Source: Phocoena phocoena
Taxonomy: Eukaryota > Chordata > Mammalia > Artiodactyla > Phocoenidae
DNA: 64,000 nt
NCBI RefSeq assembly: GCF_963924675.1
Contig: NC_089235.1
Span: forward strand, 61,190,220 to 61,254,219
Direction of reading: 5' to 3'
The notes below the pieces were generated by a model that was given only the letters and a program-made list of their open reading frames with translations, had not been told where the DNA came from and did no database searches. Position 1 is the stretch's first letter, and each line of letters begins with the position of its first letter. The position numbers and the translations under genes were made by a program. Of the stretch, positions 11,301-22,573 are shown piece by piece.

Positions 11301-12374
11301 CCGTAGGTTTTGTGTGTGTGTGTGTTTTTGCGGTATGCGGGCCTCTCACTGTTGTGGCCTCTCCCATTGAGGAGCACAGGCTCCAGACGTGCAGGCTCAG
11401 CGGCCATGGCTCACGGGCCTAGCCGATCTGCGGCATGTGGGATCTTCCCAGACCGGGGCACGAACCCGTGTCCCCTGCATTGGCAGGCGGACTCTCAACC
11501 ACTGAACCACCAGGGAAGCCCAATCCCATAGGTTTTGGATTGTCGTGTTTTCATTGTCATTTGTCTCTAGGTATTTTTAAATTTCCTCTTTGGTTTCTTC
11601 AGCGATCTCTTGGTTATTTAGTAACATATTGTTTAGCCTCCATGTGTTTGTGTTTTTTACGTTTTTTTCCCCTGTAATTGATTTCTAATCTCGTAGGTTT
11701 GTGGTCAGAAAAGATACTTGATATGATTTCAATTTCTTAAATTTACTGAGGCTTGATTTTTGACCCAAGATGTGATCTATCCTGGAGAATGTTCCATGTG
11801 CACTTGAGAAGAAAGTGTAATCTGCTGTTTTTGGATGTAATGTCCTATAAATATCAATTAAATCTATTGTGTCATTCAGAGCTTGTGTTTCCTTATAATT
11901 TTCTGTCTGGAAGATCTGTCCATTGGTGTAAGTGAGGTGTTAAAGTCACCCACTATTATTTTGTTATTGTTGATTTTCTCTTTTTTAGCTGTTAGCAGTT
12001 GCCTTTTGTATTGAGGTGCTCCTATGTTGGGAACATATATATTTATGATTGTTATATCTTCTTCTTGGATTGATCCCTTGATCATTATGTAGTGTCCTTC
12101 CTTGTCTCTTGTAACATTCTTTATTTTAACGTCCATTTTATCTGATATGAGTATTGCCACTCCAGCTTTCTTTTGACTTCCATTTGCATGGAATATCTTT
12201 TTCTATCCCCTCACTTTCAGTGTGTATGTGTCCCTAAGTCTGAAGTGGGTCTCTTGTAGACAGCATATAGATGGGTCTCGTTTTTGTATCCATTCAGAAA
12301 ACCTATGTCTTCTGGTTGGAGCATTTAATCCATTCACGTTTAAGGTAATTATCGATGTATGTTTCTATTACCAT
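8367..12374 (-). pseudogene. L1 ORF2 pseudogene (endonuclease/reverse transcriptase), copy 1
   Basis: The ORF2 frame can be followed from an ATG at 12374 to a TAG at about 8367. It contains the AP-like endonuclease (VGDFNT at about 11950), reverse transcriptase segments (for example [17 protein letters not shown] near 10480, and the [18 protein letters not shown] segment) and the C-terminal cysteine-rich segment ([15 protein letters not shown] near 8760). In intact L1 this protein nicks target DNA and primes reverse transcription there. Here it is broken into fragments of about 60-170 codons by stops and indels, and by a SINE insertion. The FADD catalytic motif falls in a disrupted stretch near 10070. 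Confidence 0.85.
11312..11522 (-). mobile_element. CHR-type tRNA-derived SINE inside L1 copy 1
   Basis: Minus-strand SINE: the tail is on the left (a TG-rich run, 11311-11327, then ttttt), then gcggtatgcgggcctctcac and a GC-rich body, ending at cagggaagccc. The flanking duplication is atcccgtaggtttt (11298-11311) versus atcccataggtttt (11523-11536). The tRNA-like head with box A/B promoter lies at the right end, so it would be transcribed leftward by RNA polymerase III. Its position inside ORF2 makes it younger than L1 copy 1. Confidence 0.9.
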
Positions 12375-12378
12375 TTTC

Positions 12379-13310
12379 TTAATTGTTTTGGGTTTGTTTT
12401 TGTAGGTCCTTTTCTTCTGTTTCCCACTTAGAGAAGTTCTTTTAGCATTTGCTGTAGAGCTGGTTTGAAGGTGCTGAATTCGCTTAGCTTTTTCATCTGT
12501 GTAAAGCTTTTGATTTCTCCATCGAAACTGAATGAGATCCTTGCCAGGTAGAGTAATCTTGTTTGTAGTTTCTTCCCTTTCATCACTTTAAATAGGTCAT
12601 GCCACTCCCTTCTGGCTTGTAGAGTTTCTGCTGAGAAATCAGCGTTAACCTTATGGGAGTTCCATTGTATGTTATTTTTTGTTTTTCCCTTGCTGCTTTC
12701 AATAATTTTTCTTTGTCTTTAATTTTTGCCTTTTGGTTACTCTTGTGTCGGCATGTTTCTCCTTGGGTTTATCCTGTATGGAACTCTCTGCGCTTCCTGG
12801 ACTTGGGTAGCTATTTCCTTTCCCATGTTAGGGAAGTTTTTGACTATAATCTCTTCAAATATTTTCTCAGGTCCTTTCTCTCTGTCTTCTCCTTCTAGGA
12901 CCCCTGTAATGGGAATGTTGTTGCGTTTAATGTTGTCCCAGAGGTCTCTTAGGCTGTGTTTATTTCTTTTCATTCTTTTTTCTTTATTCTGTTCTGTGGC
13001 AGTGAATTCCACCATTCTCTCTTCCAGGTCACTTATCCGTTCTTCTGCCTCAGTTATTCTGCTGTTGTTTCCTTCTAGTGTATTTTTCATTTCAGTTGTT
13101 GTATTGTTCATCTCTGTTTGTTTGTTCTTTAATTCTTCTAGGTCTTTGTTAAACATTTCTTGAATCTTCTCGATCTTTGCCTTCATTCTTTTTCCGAGGT
13201 CTTGGATCATCTTCACTATCATTCTAAATTCTTTTTCTGGAAGGTTGCCTATCTCCACTTCATTTAGTTGTTTTTTCTGGGGTTTTATATTGTTCCTTCA
13301 TCTGGTACAT
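12379..13310 (-). pseudogene. L1 ORF1 pseudogene (RNA-binding coiled-coil protein), copy 1
   Basis: The longest open piece, 13258-12737 (173 codons), carries the ORF1p coiled coil (heptad text around NSRITEAEERISDLEERM) followed by the start of the RRM region (NIKRNNIPITGVLEGE). ORF1p normally trimerises and coats L1 RNA. The usual start shows ATA in place of ATG, the next in-frame ATG being near 13310. A T-run at about 13271-13276 shifts frame near the N-terminus, and the C-terminal domain is broken. Confidence 0.8.
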
Positions 13311-14717
13311 AGCCCTCTGCCTTTTTATCTTGTCTGTCTTTCTGTGAATGTGGTTTTTGTTTCACAGGCTGCAGGATTGTAGTTCTTCTTGCTTCTGCTG
13401 TCTGCTCTCTGGTGGATGAGGCTATCTAAGAGGCTTGTGCAAGTTTCCTGATGGGAGAGACTGGTGTTGGGTAGAGCTGGGTGTTGCTCTGCTGGGTGTT
13501 GCTCTGGTGGACAGAGCTCATTAAAACTTTAATCCACTTGTCTGCTGATGGGTGGGGCTGGGTTCCCTCCCTATTGGTTGTTTGGCCTGAGGCGACCCAA
13601 CACTGAAGCCCACCAGGCTCTTTGGTGGGGCTAATGATGGACTCTGGGAGAGCTCACACCTAGGAGTACTTCCCAGAACATCTGCTACCAGTGTCCTTTT
13701 CCTCATGGTGAGCCACAGCCACCACCGCCTCTGCAGGAGACCCTCCAACACTCGCAGTTAAGTCTGGTTCAGTCTCCTATGGGGTCACTGCTCTTTCCCC
13801 TGGGTCCCGATGTGCACACTACTTTGTGTGTGCCCTCCAGAGTGGAGTCTCTGTTTCCCCCAGTCCTGTCAAAGTTCTGCAATCAAATCCTGCTAGCCTT
13901 CAAAGTCTGATCCTCTAGGAATTCCTCCTCCCATTGCCAGCCCCCCTGGTTGGGAAGACTGACATGGGGCTCAGAACCTTCACTCCCGTGGGTGGACTTC
14001 TGTGGTATAAGTGTTCTCCAGTTTGTGAGTCACCACCCAGCAGTTATGAGGTTTGATTTTATTGTGATTGCGCCCCTCCTACCGTCTCATTGTGGCTTCT
14101 CCTTCGTCTTTGGATGTGGGGTATCGTTTTTGGTGAGTTCCAGTGTCTTCCTTTCAAGGATTGTTCAGCAGTTAGTTGTGATTCCGGTGCTCTGGCAAGA
14201 GGGAGTGAGAGCACATCCTTCTACTCCACCATCTTGAACGAATCTCTGCTCTAAAGGTAGTTTTTAAAAGATGTGATTAACATTTAAATCTGTAGAATTT
14301 AAGTAAAGCAAATGACACTCATAATGTAGGTGGGCCTCATCCAATCAGTTGAAGGCCATAAAAGCATTGATTGAGTTTCTGTGGAAGAAGGAATTCTATC
14401 TTCAGACTACTTTGGGATTAAAGACTGCAATGTCAACCCTTGTCAGAATTTTCAGCCTGTCAGCCAGCCCCACAGATATTGGACTTGCCAGCCGCTACAT
14501 TTTGTAAGCCAATTCCTTAAATAAATCTCTGTCTTTCTTTCTCCGTGTACATATGTATATATGCACATTTATGTATGTACATCCATCTGTCTTTCTGTAG
14601 TTCTCTATATGGATATGTACATCCTGTTGGTTCTGTTTCTCTGGAAAACGCTGACTAATACATATAGCTCATTTTAAACGAATTTATCGGAAAGATGGGT
14701 AAGAACATGTTATTTTT

Positions 14718-14927
14718 GTTTTTTCTGGTTTTTTTGCGGTACGCGGACCTCTCACTGTTGTGACCTCTCCTGTTGTGGAGCACAGGCTCCAGACGCTCCG
14801 GCTCAGCAGCCATGGCTCACAGGCCCAGCCACTCCATGGCATGTGGGATCCTCCCAGACCGGGGCACGAACCTGTGTCGCCTGCATCGGCAGGTGGACTC
14901 TCAACTACTGCACCACCAGGGAAGCCC
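14718..14927 (-). mobile_element. CHR-type SINE, minus strand
   Basis: Same organisation as the other CHR copies: T-rich tail, gcggtacgcggacctctcac, GC-rich body and gggaagccc terminus. The imperfect flanking duplication is agaacatgttattttt (14702-14717) versus agaacaggaattttt (14929-14943). Short open frames across it on both strands are not genes. Confidence 0.88.
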
Positions 14928-14962
14928 CAGAACAGGAATTTTTGAGTCAAAAAGTTCTAGGG

Positions 14963-15273
14963 ATCCAGACATGGATAATGGACTTGAGGATACGGGGAGC
15001 GGTAAGGGTAAGCTGGGAGAAGTGAGAGAGGCATGGACATATATACTCTACCAAATGTAAAACAGATAGCTTCTGGGAAGCATCCGCATAGCACAGGGAG
15101 AGCAGCTTGGTGCTTTGTGACCACCTAGAGGGGTGGGATAGGGAGGGTGGAAGGGAGACACAAGAGGGAGGAGATCTGGGGATATATGTATATGTATAGC
15201 TGATTCACTTTGTTATACAGCAGAAAGTAACACACCATTGTAAAGCACTTATACTCCAATATAGATATTTTTT
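14963..15273 (+). mobile_element. 5'-truncated L1 3' UTR fragment, plus strand
   Basis: Carries the 3' UTR of the copy 2/3 L1 type in plus orientation: 'agcacagggagagcagcttgg', 'gaccacctagaggggtggga', 'gtatagctgattcactttg', 'cagaaagtaacacaccattg' and 'tatactccaat', then a short degraded tail. It is flanked by a perfect 14-bp target duplication aaaaagttctaggg (14949-14962 and 15274-15287). A complete record of a severely truncated L1 insertion. Confidence 0.9.
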
Positions 15274-15284
15274 AAAAAGTTCTA

Positions 15285-15415
15285 GGGTTTGAATTCTAGC
15301 TTTGCAATTTGTTAACGTTCTCACCTTTGTGAATTTTTTTTAAGCTTCTCTAATCCTCATTTTTTAACAGCCATAAAATAGGAATAATAAAATTAATAAC
15401 ACATTGGAATTTGAC
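15285..15415 (+). repeat. MIR SINE fragment, plus strand
   Basis: Reads 'gggtttgaattctagctttgc', 'cctcattttttaacagc' and 'aaaataggaataataaaattaat' in MIR plus order. Its left edge is the target of the L1 fragment at 14963-15273. Confidence 0.65.
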
Positions 15416-15417
15416 TG

Positions 15418-15512
15418 TATGCCTGACGCTCTGTTAAATGTTTCACACACATTATTTGATATTCACAACAACCCTCTTAAGCAGGGCAGTGATATGGCCA
15501 CATTTGCATCTT
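15418..15512 (-). repeat. MIR SINE fragment, minus strand
   Basis: Reads 'gcctgacgctctgttaaatg', 'ttgatattcacaacaaccctc', 'aagcagggcagtgatatggcc' in MIR minus order, immediately after the plus-strand fragment, so the two MIR pieces converge. Confidence 0.6.
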
Positions 15513-16684
15513 ATCAAGTTTCTCTCTTCAGGAAAGAACGATGTGGCGGCTGGTGCATGCACACATGCAAAGAGAAGGTATGAGGCTCTGTGCTGCGAGA
15601 AACAGGCACCTGGCTGTCCGTGTGCTCTCCACTTCAGCAGTTTTGGACTTAGGTAGTTTCTCCTGAACTAACACTAGCACTTATTAAAAGATTTACCTGA
15701 GCTTATTAAATAGATCTCAGCATCACCAATGCAAAAATGGCAAATAAGCCTCACTCACTTTCCTCTGAAGCTGACACTTTGCAAAATCCCCTCTAATTCG
15801 CCCATAGACAGGCTCTGACCACATCTGGGATTGAAGATGCTCCAGCTGCTTTTCTCTGTAGGATCAATGAGATTTTTTGACAATGCATGCTGATAAGTCC
15901 AGAATGCTGCCAATACCTCTTTGCAGTCTCTCTGAATGGAAACATAAATGTTCTAGATGACTGAGTCCATTTCTTTTCACTGTGGTAGTACCCATTTCTC
16001 TTATTCTCAGGGAGCTGAAAATTGTTGGGACTGTTCACCTCCTATATGTCCATGAATTTGTACTTTCCTGCTACCAGTATTCCACGATCCTAAAGGACCT
16101 CAACAGAAATTTTGAAGGGATAGTGTTAAATGAAAAGTAAACTTCGTGTCTTCATATAAGTGCTCTGATGCTTGTTTTTTCTCTTAAACCTACTATCCAG
16201 TATTCCTCACTTCTACTTTTAATTTTTAATATATAGGGTTGGATGATATGCCAGAGGTATTGTTTAGTTTTTATTCTTAAGTAAGAAGTTAACTTTCTAG
16301 ACATCTCTTCCAATCTCCAAATTGCCTTAAAAACCAAATCTTAAGTGATAGCTGTTCTCCAAGTTCTCTCTGTGTTTCAGGTATTGGGGTAAGTGCATTA
16401 TCTCAATCAATTCCAAAAAAATTTCAATTGAGAAAGTTATTCATTTTGGAGTTCATTTAAACTCATGCTTAGAAATGGTACCCCACATCCCCCAGGTCAG
16501 GCTACCATGGAGTGGTGAAGCTGGGTGCTAGTAGAGTTGCATTGCCCACGAGCTAGACAGCCAGCAGGGCCTTAAAGTTTGCATCCCCTCTGGTAGTCCT
16601 TAGCCAATGCCTGCTCAGGATGGATTATGAAACCCCAGCTCCCTTTCCTTGGGTTGGGGATGATTCTGAGACCTAAATTCCACT
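15513..16684. other. Unassigned sequence
   Basis: About 1.17 kb of unique-looking DNA. Minus-strand frames at 15793-16038 and 16152-16337 have no recognisable domain. No repeat family recognised. Confidence 0.35.
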
Positions 16685-16700
16685 CCAGAGGTCTTCTTTT

Positions 16701-16905
16701 TTTTTTTTTTTTTTGCGGTACGCGGGCCTCTCACTGCTGTGGCCTCTCCCCTTGCGGAGCACAGGCTCCGGACGCGCAGGCTCAGCAGCCATGGCTCACG
16801 GGCCCAGCCGCTCCGCGGCATGTGGGATCTTCCCGGACCGGGGCACGAACCCGCGTCCCCTGCATCGGCAGGCGGACTCTCAACCACTGCGCCACCAGGG
16901 AAGCC
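16701..16905 (-). mobile_element. CHR-type SINE, minus strand (low divergence)
   Basis: Nearly consensus-like copy: an uninterrupted T run, gcggtacgcgggcctctcac, an intact GC-rich body with many surviving CpGs, and gggaagccc. The flanking duplication ccagaggtcttctttt (16685-16700) is repeated at about 16906-16921. Surviving CpGs and a long pure tail suggest one of the younger insertions here. The antisense reading through it extends into flanking DNA and is not a gene. Confidence 0.93.
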
Positions 16906-16921
16906 CCAGAGGTCTTCTTTT

Positions 16922-17195
16922 ATGGCCCGAGTTCACACCCATGCTCAGCTTCCATCCCTTCCCTGTCCTGCTTCTTTTGATTCCTTACAAGTCTTGCGTG
17001 GGAACCCGTCCTTAAATGATCACTGGCACGTGTGTTTTTCCTCAGGGTCAGATACCGACCAAGCATTGTTAATACCAGAACTTTTTCCTTTCTCTGTCCA
17101 ACTTGAGATTCAGTCTAAAAAGTGCCAGTTTTTCTTCTTTATAAGAGAAAATTCTGATTATGAGCAAGGATAATTAGATACATAGTGTATACACA
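16922..17195. other. Unassigned sequence
   Basis: Short interval between a SINE and the L2 target of L1 copy 2. No feature recognised. Confidence 0.35.
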
Positions 17196-17645
17196 TGCAT
17201 TCATTCACCAAATATTTATGAAGTTCTTAATATGTGCAGTTTTTTAGTTTTTTGTTTCATTTGTATTTTATTTATTTTTAACATCTTTATTGAGTATAAT
17301 TGCTTTACAATGGTGTATTCGTTTCTGATTTATAACAAAGGGAATCAGTTATACATATACACATGTTCCCATATCTCTTCCTTCTTGCGTCTCCCTACCT
17401 CCCACCATCCCTATCCCGCCCGTCTAGGTGGCCACAGAGCACTGAGCTGATCTCCCTGAGCTATGTGGCTGCTTCCCACTAGCTATCTATTTTACCTTTG
17501 GTAGTATATATATGTCCATGCCACTCTCTCACTTTGTCCCAGCTTACCCTTCCCCCTCCCCATGTCCTCAGGTCCATTCTCTAGTAGGTCTCTGTCTTTA
17601 TTCCCATCTTGCCCCTAGGTTCTTCAGGACCTTATTTTTTTTTTT

Positions 17646-20600
17646 TTAGATTCCATATATATGTGTGAGCATATGGTATTTGTTTTTCTCTTTCTGACTT
17701 ACTTCAGTCTGTATGACAGACTCTAGGTCCATCCACCTCACTACAAATAACTCAATTTCGTTTCTTTTTATGGCTGAGTAGTATTCCATTGTGTATATGT
17801 GCCACATATTCTTTATCCATTCATCTGTCAATGGACACTTACATTACTTCCATATCCTGGCTATTGTAATTAGAGCTGGAATGAACATTTTGGTACATGA
17901 CTCTTTTTGAATTATGGTTTTCTCAGGGTATATGCCCAGTAATGGGACTGCTGGGTCGTATGGTAGTTCTATTTTTAGTTTTTGAAGCAACCTCCATACT
18001 GTTCTCCATAGTGGCTGTATCAGTTTACATTCCCACCAACAGTGTATAGGGTTCCCTTTTCTCCACACCCTCTCCAGCATTTATTGTTTGTAGATTATTT
18101 GATGATGGCCATTCTGACTGGTGTGCGATGATATCTCATTGTAGTTTTGATTTGCATTTCTCTAACAATTAATGATGTTGAGCATCCTTTCACGTGTTTG
18201 TTGGCAATCTGTATATCTTCTTTGGAGAAATGTCTATTTAGGTCTTCTGCCCATTTTTGGATTGGACTGTTTGTGTTTTTGATCTTGAGCTGCATGAGCT
18301 GCTTGTAAATTTTGGAGATTAATCCTTTGTCAATTGATTCATTTGCAAATATTTTCTCCCATTATAAGGGTTGTCTTCTTTATGGTTTTCTTTGCTGTGC
18401 AAAAGCTTTTAAGCTTCACTAGGTCCAATTTGTTTATTTTTGTTTTTATTTCCATTTCTCTAGGAGCTGGGTCAAAAAGGATCTTGCTGTGATTTATGTC
18501 ATAGAGTGTTCTGCCTATGTTTTCCTCTAAGAGTTTGATAGTGTCTGGCTTTACGTTTAGGTCTTTAATCCTTTTTTTTTTTTTTTTTTTTGCGGTACGT
18601 GGGCCTCTCACTGTTGTGGCCTCTTCCGTTGCGGAGCACAGGCTCCGGACGCGCAGGCTCAGCGGCCATGGCTCACGGGCCCAGCTGCTTCACGGCATGT
18701 GGGATCTTCCCGGACCAGGGCACAATCCCGTGTCCCCTGCATCGGCAGGTGGACTCTCAACCACTGCACCACCAGGGAAGCCCTTCAATCCATTTTGAGT
18801 TTATTTTTGTGTATGGTGTTAGGGAGTGTTCTAATTTCATACTTTTACATGTACCTGTCCAGTTTTCCCAGCACCACTTATTGAAGAGGCTGTCTTTTCT
18901 CCATTGTATATTCTTGCCTCCTTTATCAAAGATAAGGTGACCATATGTGCGTGGGTTTATCTCTGGGCTTTGTATCCTGTTCCATTGATCTATATTTCTG
19001 TTTTTGTGCCTGTACCATACTGTCTTGATTACTGTAGCTTTGTAGTATAGTCTGAAGTCAGGGAGCCTGATTCCACCAGCTCCGTTTTTCTTTCTCAGGA
19101 TTGCTTTGGCTATTCAGGGTCTTTTATGTTTCCATACAAATTGTGAAATTGTTTTTTCTAGTTCTGTGAAAAACGCCAGTGGTAGTTTGATAGGGATTGC
19201 ATTGGATCTGTAGATTGCTTTGGGTAGTAGAGTCATTTTCACAATATTGCTTCTTCCAATCCAAGAACATGGAATATCTCTCCATCTATTTGTATCATCT
19301 TTAATTTCTTTCATCAGTGTCTTATAATTTTCTGCATTCCAGTCTTTTGTCTCCTTAGGTAGGTTTTTTCCTAGATATTTTATTCTTTTTGTTGCAATGG
19401 TAAATGGGAGTGTTTTCTTAATTTCTCTTTCAGATTTTTCATCATTAGTATATAGGAATGCAAGAGATTTCTATGCATTAATTTTGTATCCTTCTACTTT
19501 ACCAATTTCATTGATTAGCTCTTGAATTTTTCTGGTAGCATCTTTAGGATTCTCTATAGTATCAAGTCATCTGCAAACGGTAACAGCTTTACTACTTCTT
19601 TAATGATTTGGATTCCTTTTATTTCTTTTTCTTCTCTGATTGCTGTGGCTAAAACTTCCAAAACTATGTTGAATAATAGTGGTGAGAGTGGGCAACCTTG
19701 TCTTGTTCCTGGTTTTCGTGGAAATGGTTTCAGTTTTTCACCATTGAGGATGCTGTTGGCTGTGGGTTTGTCATATATGGCCTTTATTATATTGATGAAA
19801 GTTCCCTCTATACTTACTTTCTGGAGGGTTTTTATCATAAGTGGCGTTGAATTTTGTCAAAAGCTTTCTCTGCATCTATTGAGCTGATCATATGGTTTTT
19901 CTTACTCAATTTTTTGATATGGTGTATCACATTGATTGATTTGAGTATATTGAACAATCCTTGCATTCCTGGGTTAAACTCCACTTGATCATGTGTATGA
20001 TCCTTTTAATGTGCTCTTGGATTCTGTTTGCTAGTATTTTGTTGAGGATTTTTGCATCTGTGTTCATCAGTGATACTGGCCTGTAGTTTTCTTTCTTTGT
20101 GACATCTTAGTCTGCTTTTGGTATCAGGGTGATGGTGGCCTCATAGAATGAGTTTGGGAGTGTTCCTCCCTCTGCTATATTTTGGAAGAGTTTGAGAAGG
20201 AGAGCTGTTAGCTCTTCTCTAAATGTTTGGTAGCATTCACCTGTGAAGCTCTCTGGTGCTGGGCTTTTGTTTGTTGGAAGATTTTTAATCACTGTTTCAA
20301 TTTCAGTGCTTGTGATTGGTCTGTTCATATTTTCTATTCCTGGTTCAGTCTTGGAAAGTTGTGCATTTCTATGAATTTGTCCGTTTCTTCCAGGTTGTCC
20401 ATTTTATTGGCATAGAGTTGCTTGCATTAATCTCTCATGATTCTTTGTATTTCTGCAGTGTCAGTTGTTACTTCTTTTTCATTCCTAATTCTGTGGTTTG
20501 AGTCTTCTCCCCTTTTTTCTTGATGAGTCTGGCTAATGGTTTATCAACTTCTTCTCAAAAAACCAGCTTTTAGTTTTATTGATCTATGCTATCATTTCCT

Positions 20601-21628
20601 TCATTTGTTTTTCATTGATTTCTGATCTGATATTTTTGATTTCTTTCCTTCTGCTAACTTTGGGGTTTTTTTGTTCTTCTTTCTCTAATGGCTTTAGGTG
20701 TAAAGTTAGGTTCTTTATTTGAGATGTTTCCTCTTTCTTAAGGTAGGATTGTATTGCTATAAACTTCCCTCTTAGAACTGCTTTTGCTGCATCCCATTGT
20801 GTTTTTTCATTGTCATTTGTTTCTAGGTATTTTTTGATTTCCTCTTTGATTTCTTCAGTGATCTTTTGGTTATTAAGTAGTGTATTGTTTAGCCTCCATG
20901 TGTTTGTATTTTTACAGATTTTTTCCTGTAATTGATATCTAGTCTCAAATCATTGTGGTCAGAAAAGATACTTGAGAAGATTTCAATTTTCTTAAATTTA
21001 CCAAGGCTTGATTTTTGACCCAAGATATGATCTATCCTGGAGAATATTCCATGAGCACTTGAGAAGAATGTGTATTCTGTTGTTTTTGGATGGAATGTCT
21101 GATAAATATCAATTAAGTCCATCTTTTTTAATGTATCATTTAAAGCTTGTGTTTCCTTATTTATTTTCATTTTGGATGATCTGTCCATTGGTGAAAGTGG
21201 GGTGTTATAGTCCCCTACTATGATTGTGTTACTGTCGATTTCCCCTTTTATGGCTGTTAGTATTTTCCTTATGTATTGGGTGCATAAATATTTACAATTG
21301 TTATATCTTATTCTTGGATCGATCCCTTGATCATTATGTAGTGTTCTTCTTTGTCTCTTGTAATAATAGTCTTTATTTTAAAGTCTATTTTGTCTGAGAT
21401 GAGTATTGCTACTCCAGCTTTCTTTTGATTTCCATTTGCATGGAATGTCATTTTCCATTACCTCACTTTCAGTCTGTATGCGTCCCTAGGTCTGAAGTGG
21501 GTCTTTTGTAGACAGCATATAGATGGGTTTTGTTTTTGTATCCATTCAGCAAGACTGTGTCTTTTGGTTGGAGCGTTGAATCCATTCATGTTTAAGGTAA
21601 TTATCGATATGTATGTTCCTATGACCAG
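17646..21628 (-). pseudogene. L1 ORF2 pseudogene, copy 2
   Basis: ORF2 runs from about 21628 to the TAA at 17646. The expected ATG has become CTG (plus-strand cag at 21626-21628). Recognisable parts are the endonuclease text SRIDHILG with SDHN (about 21190-20890), the reverse transcriptase [17 protein letters not shown] segment with FADD (about 19554-19838) and the C-terminal IHCWWECK (about 18050-18030). Frameshifts and stops are frequent, and a SINE interrupts it at 18572-18783. It is not functional. Confidence 0.85.
18572..18783 (-). mobile_element. CHR-type SINE inside L1 copy 2
   Basis: A T run of about 20, tgcggtacgtgggcctctcac, GC-rich body and gggaagccc end. It interrupts the ORF2 phrase 'ggtctttaatcc|attttgag', which is uninterrupted in L1 copy 5. 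The short flanking duplication is tttaatcc/ttcaatcc. Younger than the L1. Confidence 0.9.
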
Positions 21629-21632
21629 TTTC

Positions 21633-22573
21633 TTAATTCTTTTGCACTTGTTTTTGTAGGTCCTTTTCTACTTGTGTTTCCTACTTAGAGAAGTTCCTTT
21701 AGCATTTGTTGTAGAGCTGGTTTGGTGGTGCTGAATTCTCTTAGCTTTTGCTTGTCTGTAAAACTTTTGATTTCTCCATCAAATCTGAATGAGACCCTTG
21801 CTGGGTAGAGTAATCTTGTTTGTAGGTTTTTCTCCTTCATCACTTTAAATGTGTCCTGCCACTCCCTTCTGGCTTGCAGAGTTTCTGCTGAAAGATCAGC
21901 TGTTAACCTTATGGGGATTCCCTTGTGTGTTATTTGTTGTTTTTCCCTTGCTGCTTTTTTTTTTTCTTTGTATTTAATTTTTGATAGTTTGATTAATATG
22001 TTTCTTGGTGTGTTTCTCCTTGATTTATCCTGTATGGGACTCTCTCTGCTTCCGGGGCTTGATTAACTATTTCCTTTCCCATATTAGGGAAGTTTTCAAC
22101 TATAATCTCTTCACATATTTTCTCAGTCCCTTTCTTTTTCTCTTCTTCTTCTGGGACCCCTATAATTCGAATGTTGGTGCATTTAATGTTGTCCCAGAGG
22201 TCTCTGAGACTGTCCTCAATTCGTTCATTCTTTTTTCTTTATTCTGCTCTGCAGTAGTTATTTCCACTATTTTATCTTCCAGGTCACTTATCCGTTCTTC
22301 TGCCTCAGTTATTCTGCTGTTGATCCCTTCTAGAGAATTTTTAATTTCATTTATTGTGTTGTTCATCACTGTTTGTTTGCTCTTTAGTTCCTCTAGGTCC
22401 TTGTTAAACGTTTCTTGTATTTTCTCCATTCTCTTTCTAAGATTTTGGATCATCTTTACTATCATTATTCTGAATTCTTTTTCAGGTAGACTGCCTATTT
22501 CCTCTTCATTTGTTAGGTCTGGTGGGTTTTTGCCTTGCTCCTTCATCTGTTGTGTGTTTCTCTGTGTTCTCAT
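21633..22573 (-). pseudogene. L1 ORF1 pseudogene, copy 2
   Basis: An ATG at 22573 opens a frame beginning MRTQRNTQQMKEQGKNPPDL and continues through the coiled coil (NSRITEAEERISDLEDK) to a frameshift near 22160. The 201-codon open frame extends further upstream, to 22765, but that N-terminal part is 5' UTR read-through; I chose 22573 because copies 3 and 4 start at the equivalent ATG. The RRM and C-terminal domain beyond 22160 are broken into other frames. Confidence 0.8.

Larger units (their letters stand above)
8152..14246 (-). mobile_element. L1 LINE copy 1, near full length, minus strand
   Basis: The element is about 6.1 kb, flanked by a 20-bp target-site duplication (8132-8151 tgctctaaagatagttttta; 14247-14266 with one mismatch). 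On the minus strand it runs from a 5' UTR (starting near 14246, containing caagatggtggagtagaagg), through ORF1 and ORF2, to a 3' UTR and an A-rich tail (T-rich at 8151-8195). Both ORFs carry many stops and frameshifts, so it is inactive. A CHR SINE sits in ORF2 at 11312-11522. The 3' UTR is the same type as in copy 4. The presence of the 5' end suggests full-length reverse transcription. Confidence 0.9.
8059..14662 (+). mobile_element. MLT2-like ERVL LTR split by L1 copy 1
   Basis: The left fragment (8059-8151) contains 'tatgtcagcttggctaggctatggtgcccaa' text. The right fragment (14247-14662) continues with 'aagatgtgattaacatttaaatc', 'gggcctcatccaatcagttgaaggcc', 'ttggacttgccagcc', 'ccaattccttaaataaatctctg' and the terminal 'ttctgtttctctgg...ctgactaataca'. 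Together they make about 0.5 kb, the usual size of such an LTR. The AATAAA polyadenylation signal is at about 14518-14523. It is a solo LTR with no internal viral genes. The interruption is L1 copy 1, which duplicated 20 bp of the LTR. Confidence 0.8.

Noticed and set aside
12653..13163. Plus-strand hydrophobic frames suggesting membrane proteins
   Set aside because: Antisense shadows of L1 ORF1. Similar frames recur at the same place in every L1 copy.
16701..16905. tRNA gene from the box A/B-like head of the SINEs
   Set aside because: The heads are tRNA-derived but do not fold as full tRNAs and are embedded in retrotransposed SINE copies with A-tails and target duplications.
16880..16905. 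CTCF-like word 'ccaccagggaag' in each CHR SINE
   Set aside because: It departs from the CTCF core at the conserved GGC positions, unlike the match at 26149-26162.
16627..17173. Overlapping plus-strand frames of 100-144 codons with similar protein text to frames at 11310, 14760, 18517, 30785 and 62264
   Set aside because: All are readings through CHR SINEs in different frames; the similarity is repeat homology, not a gene family.
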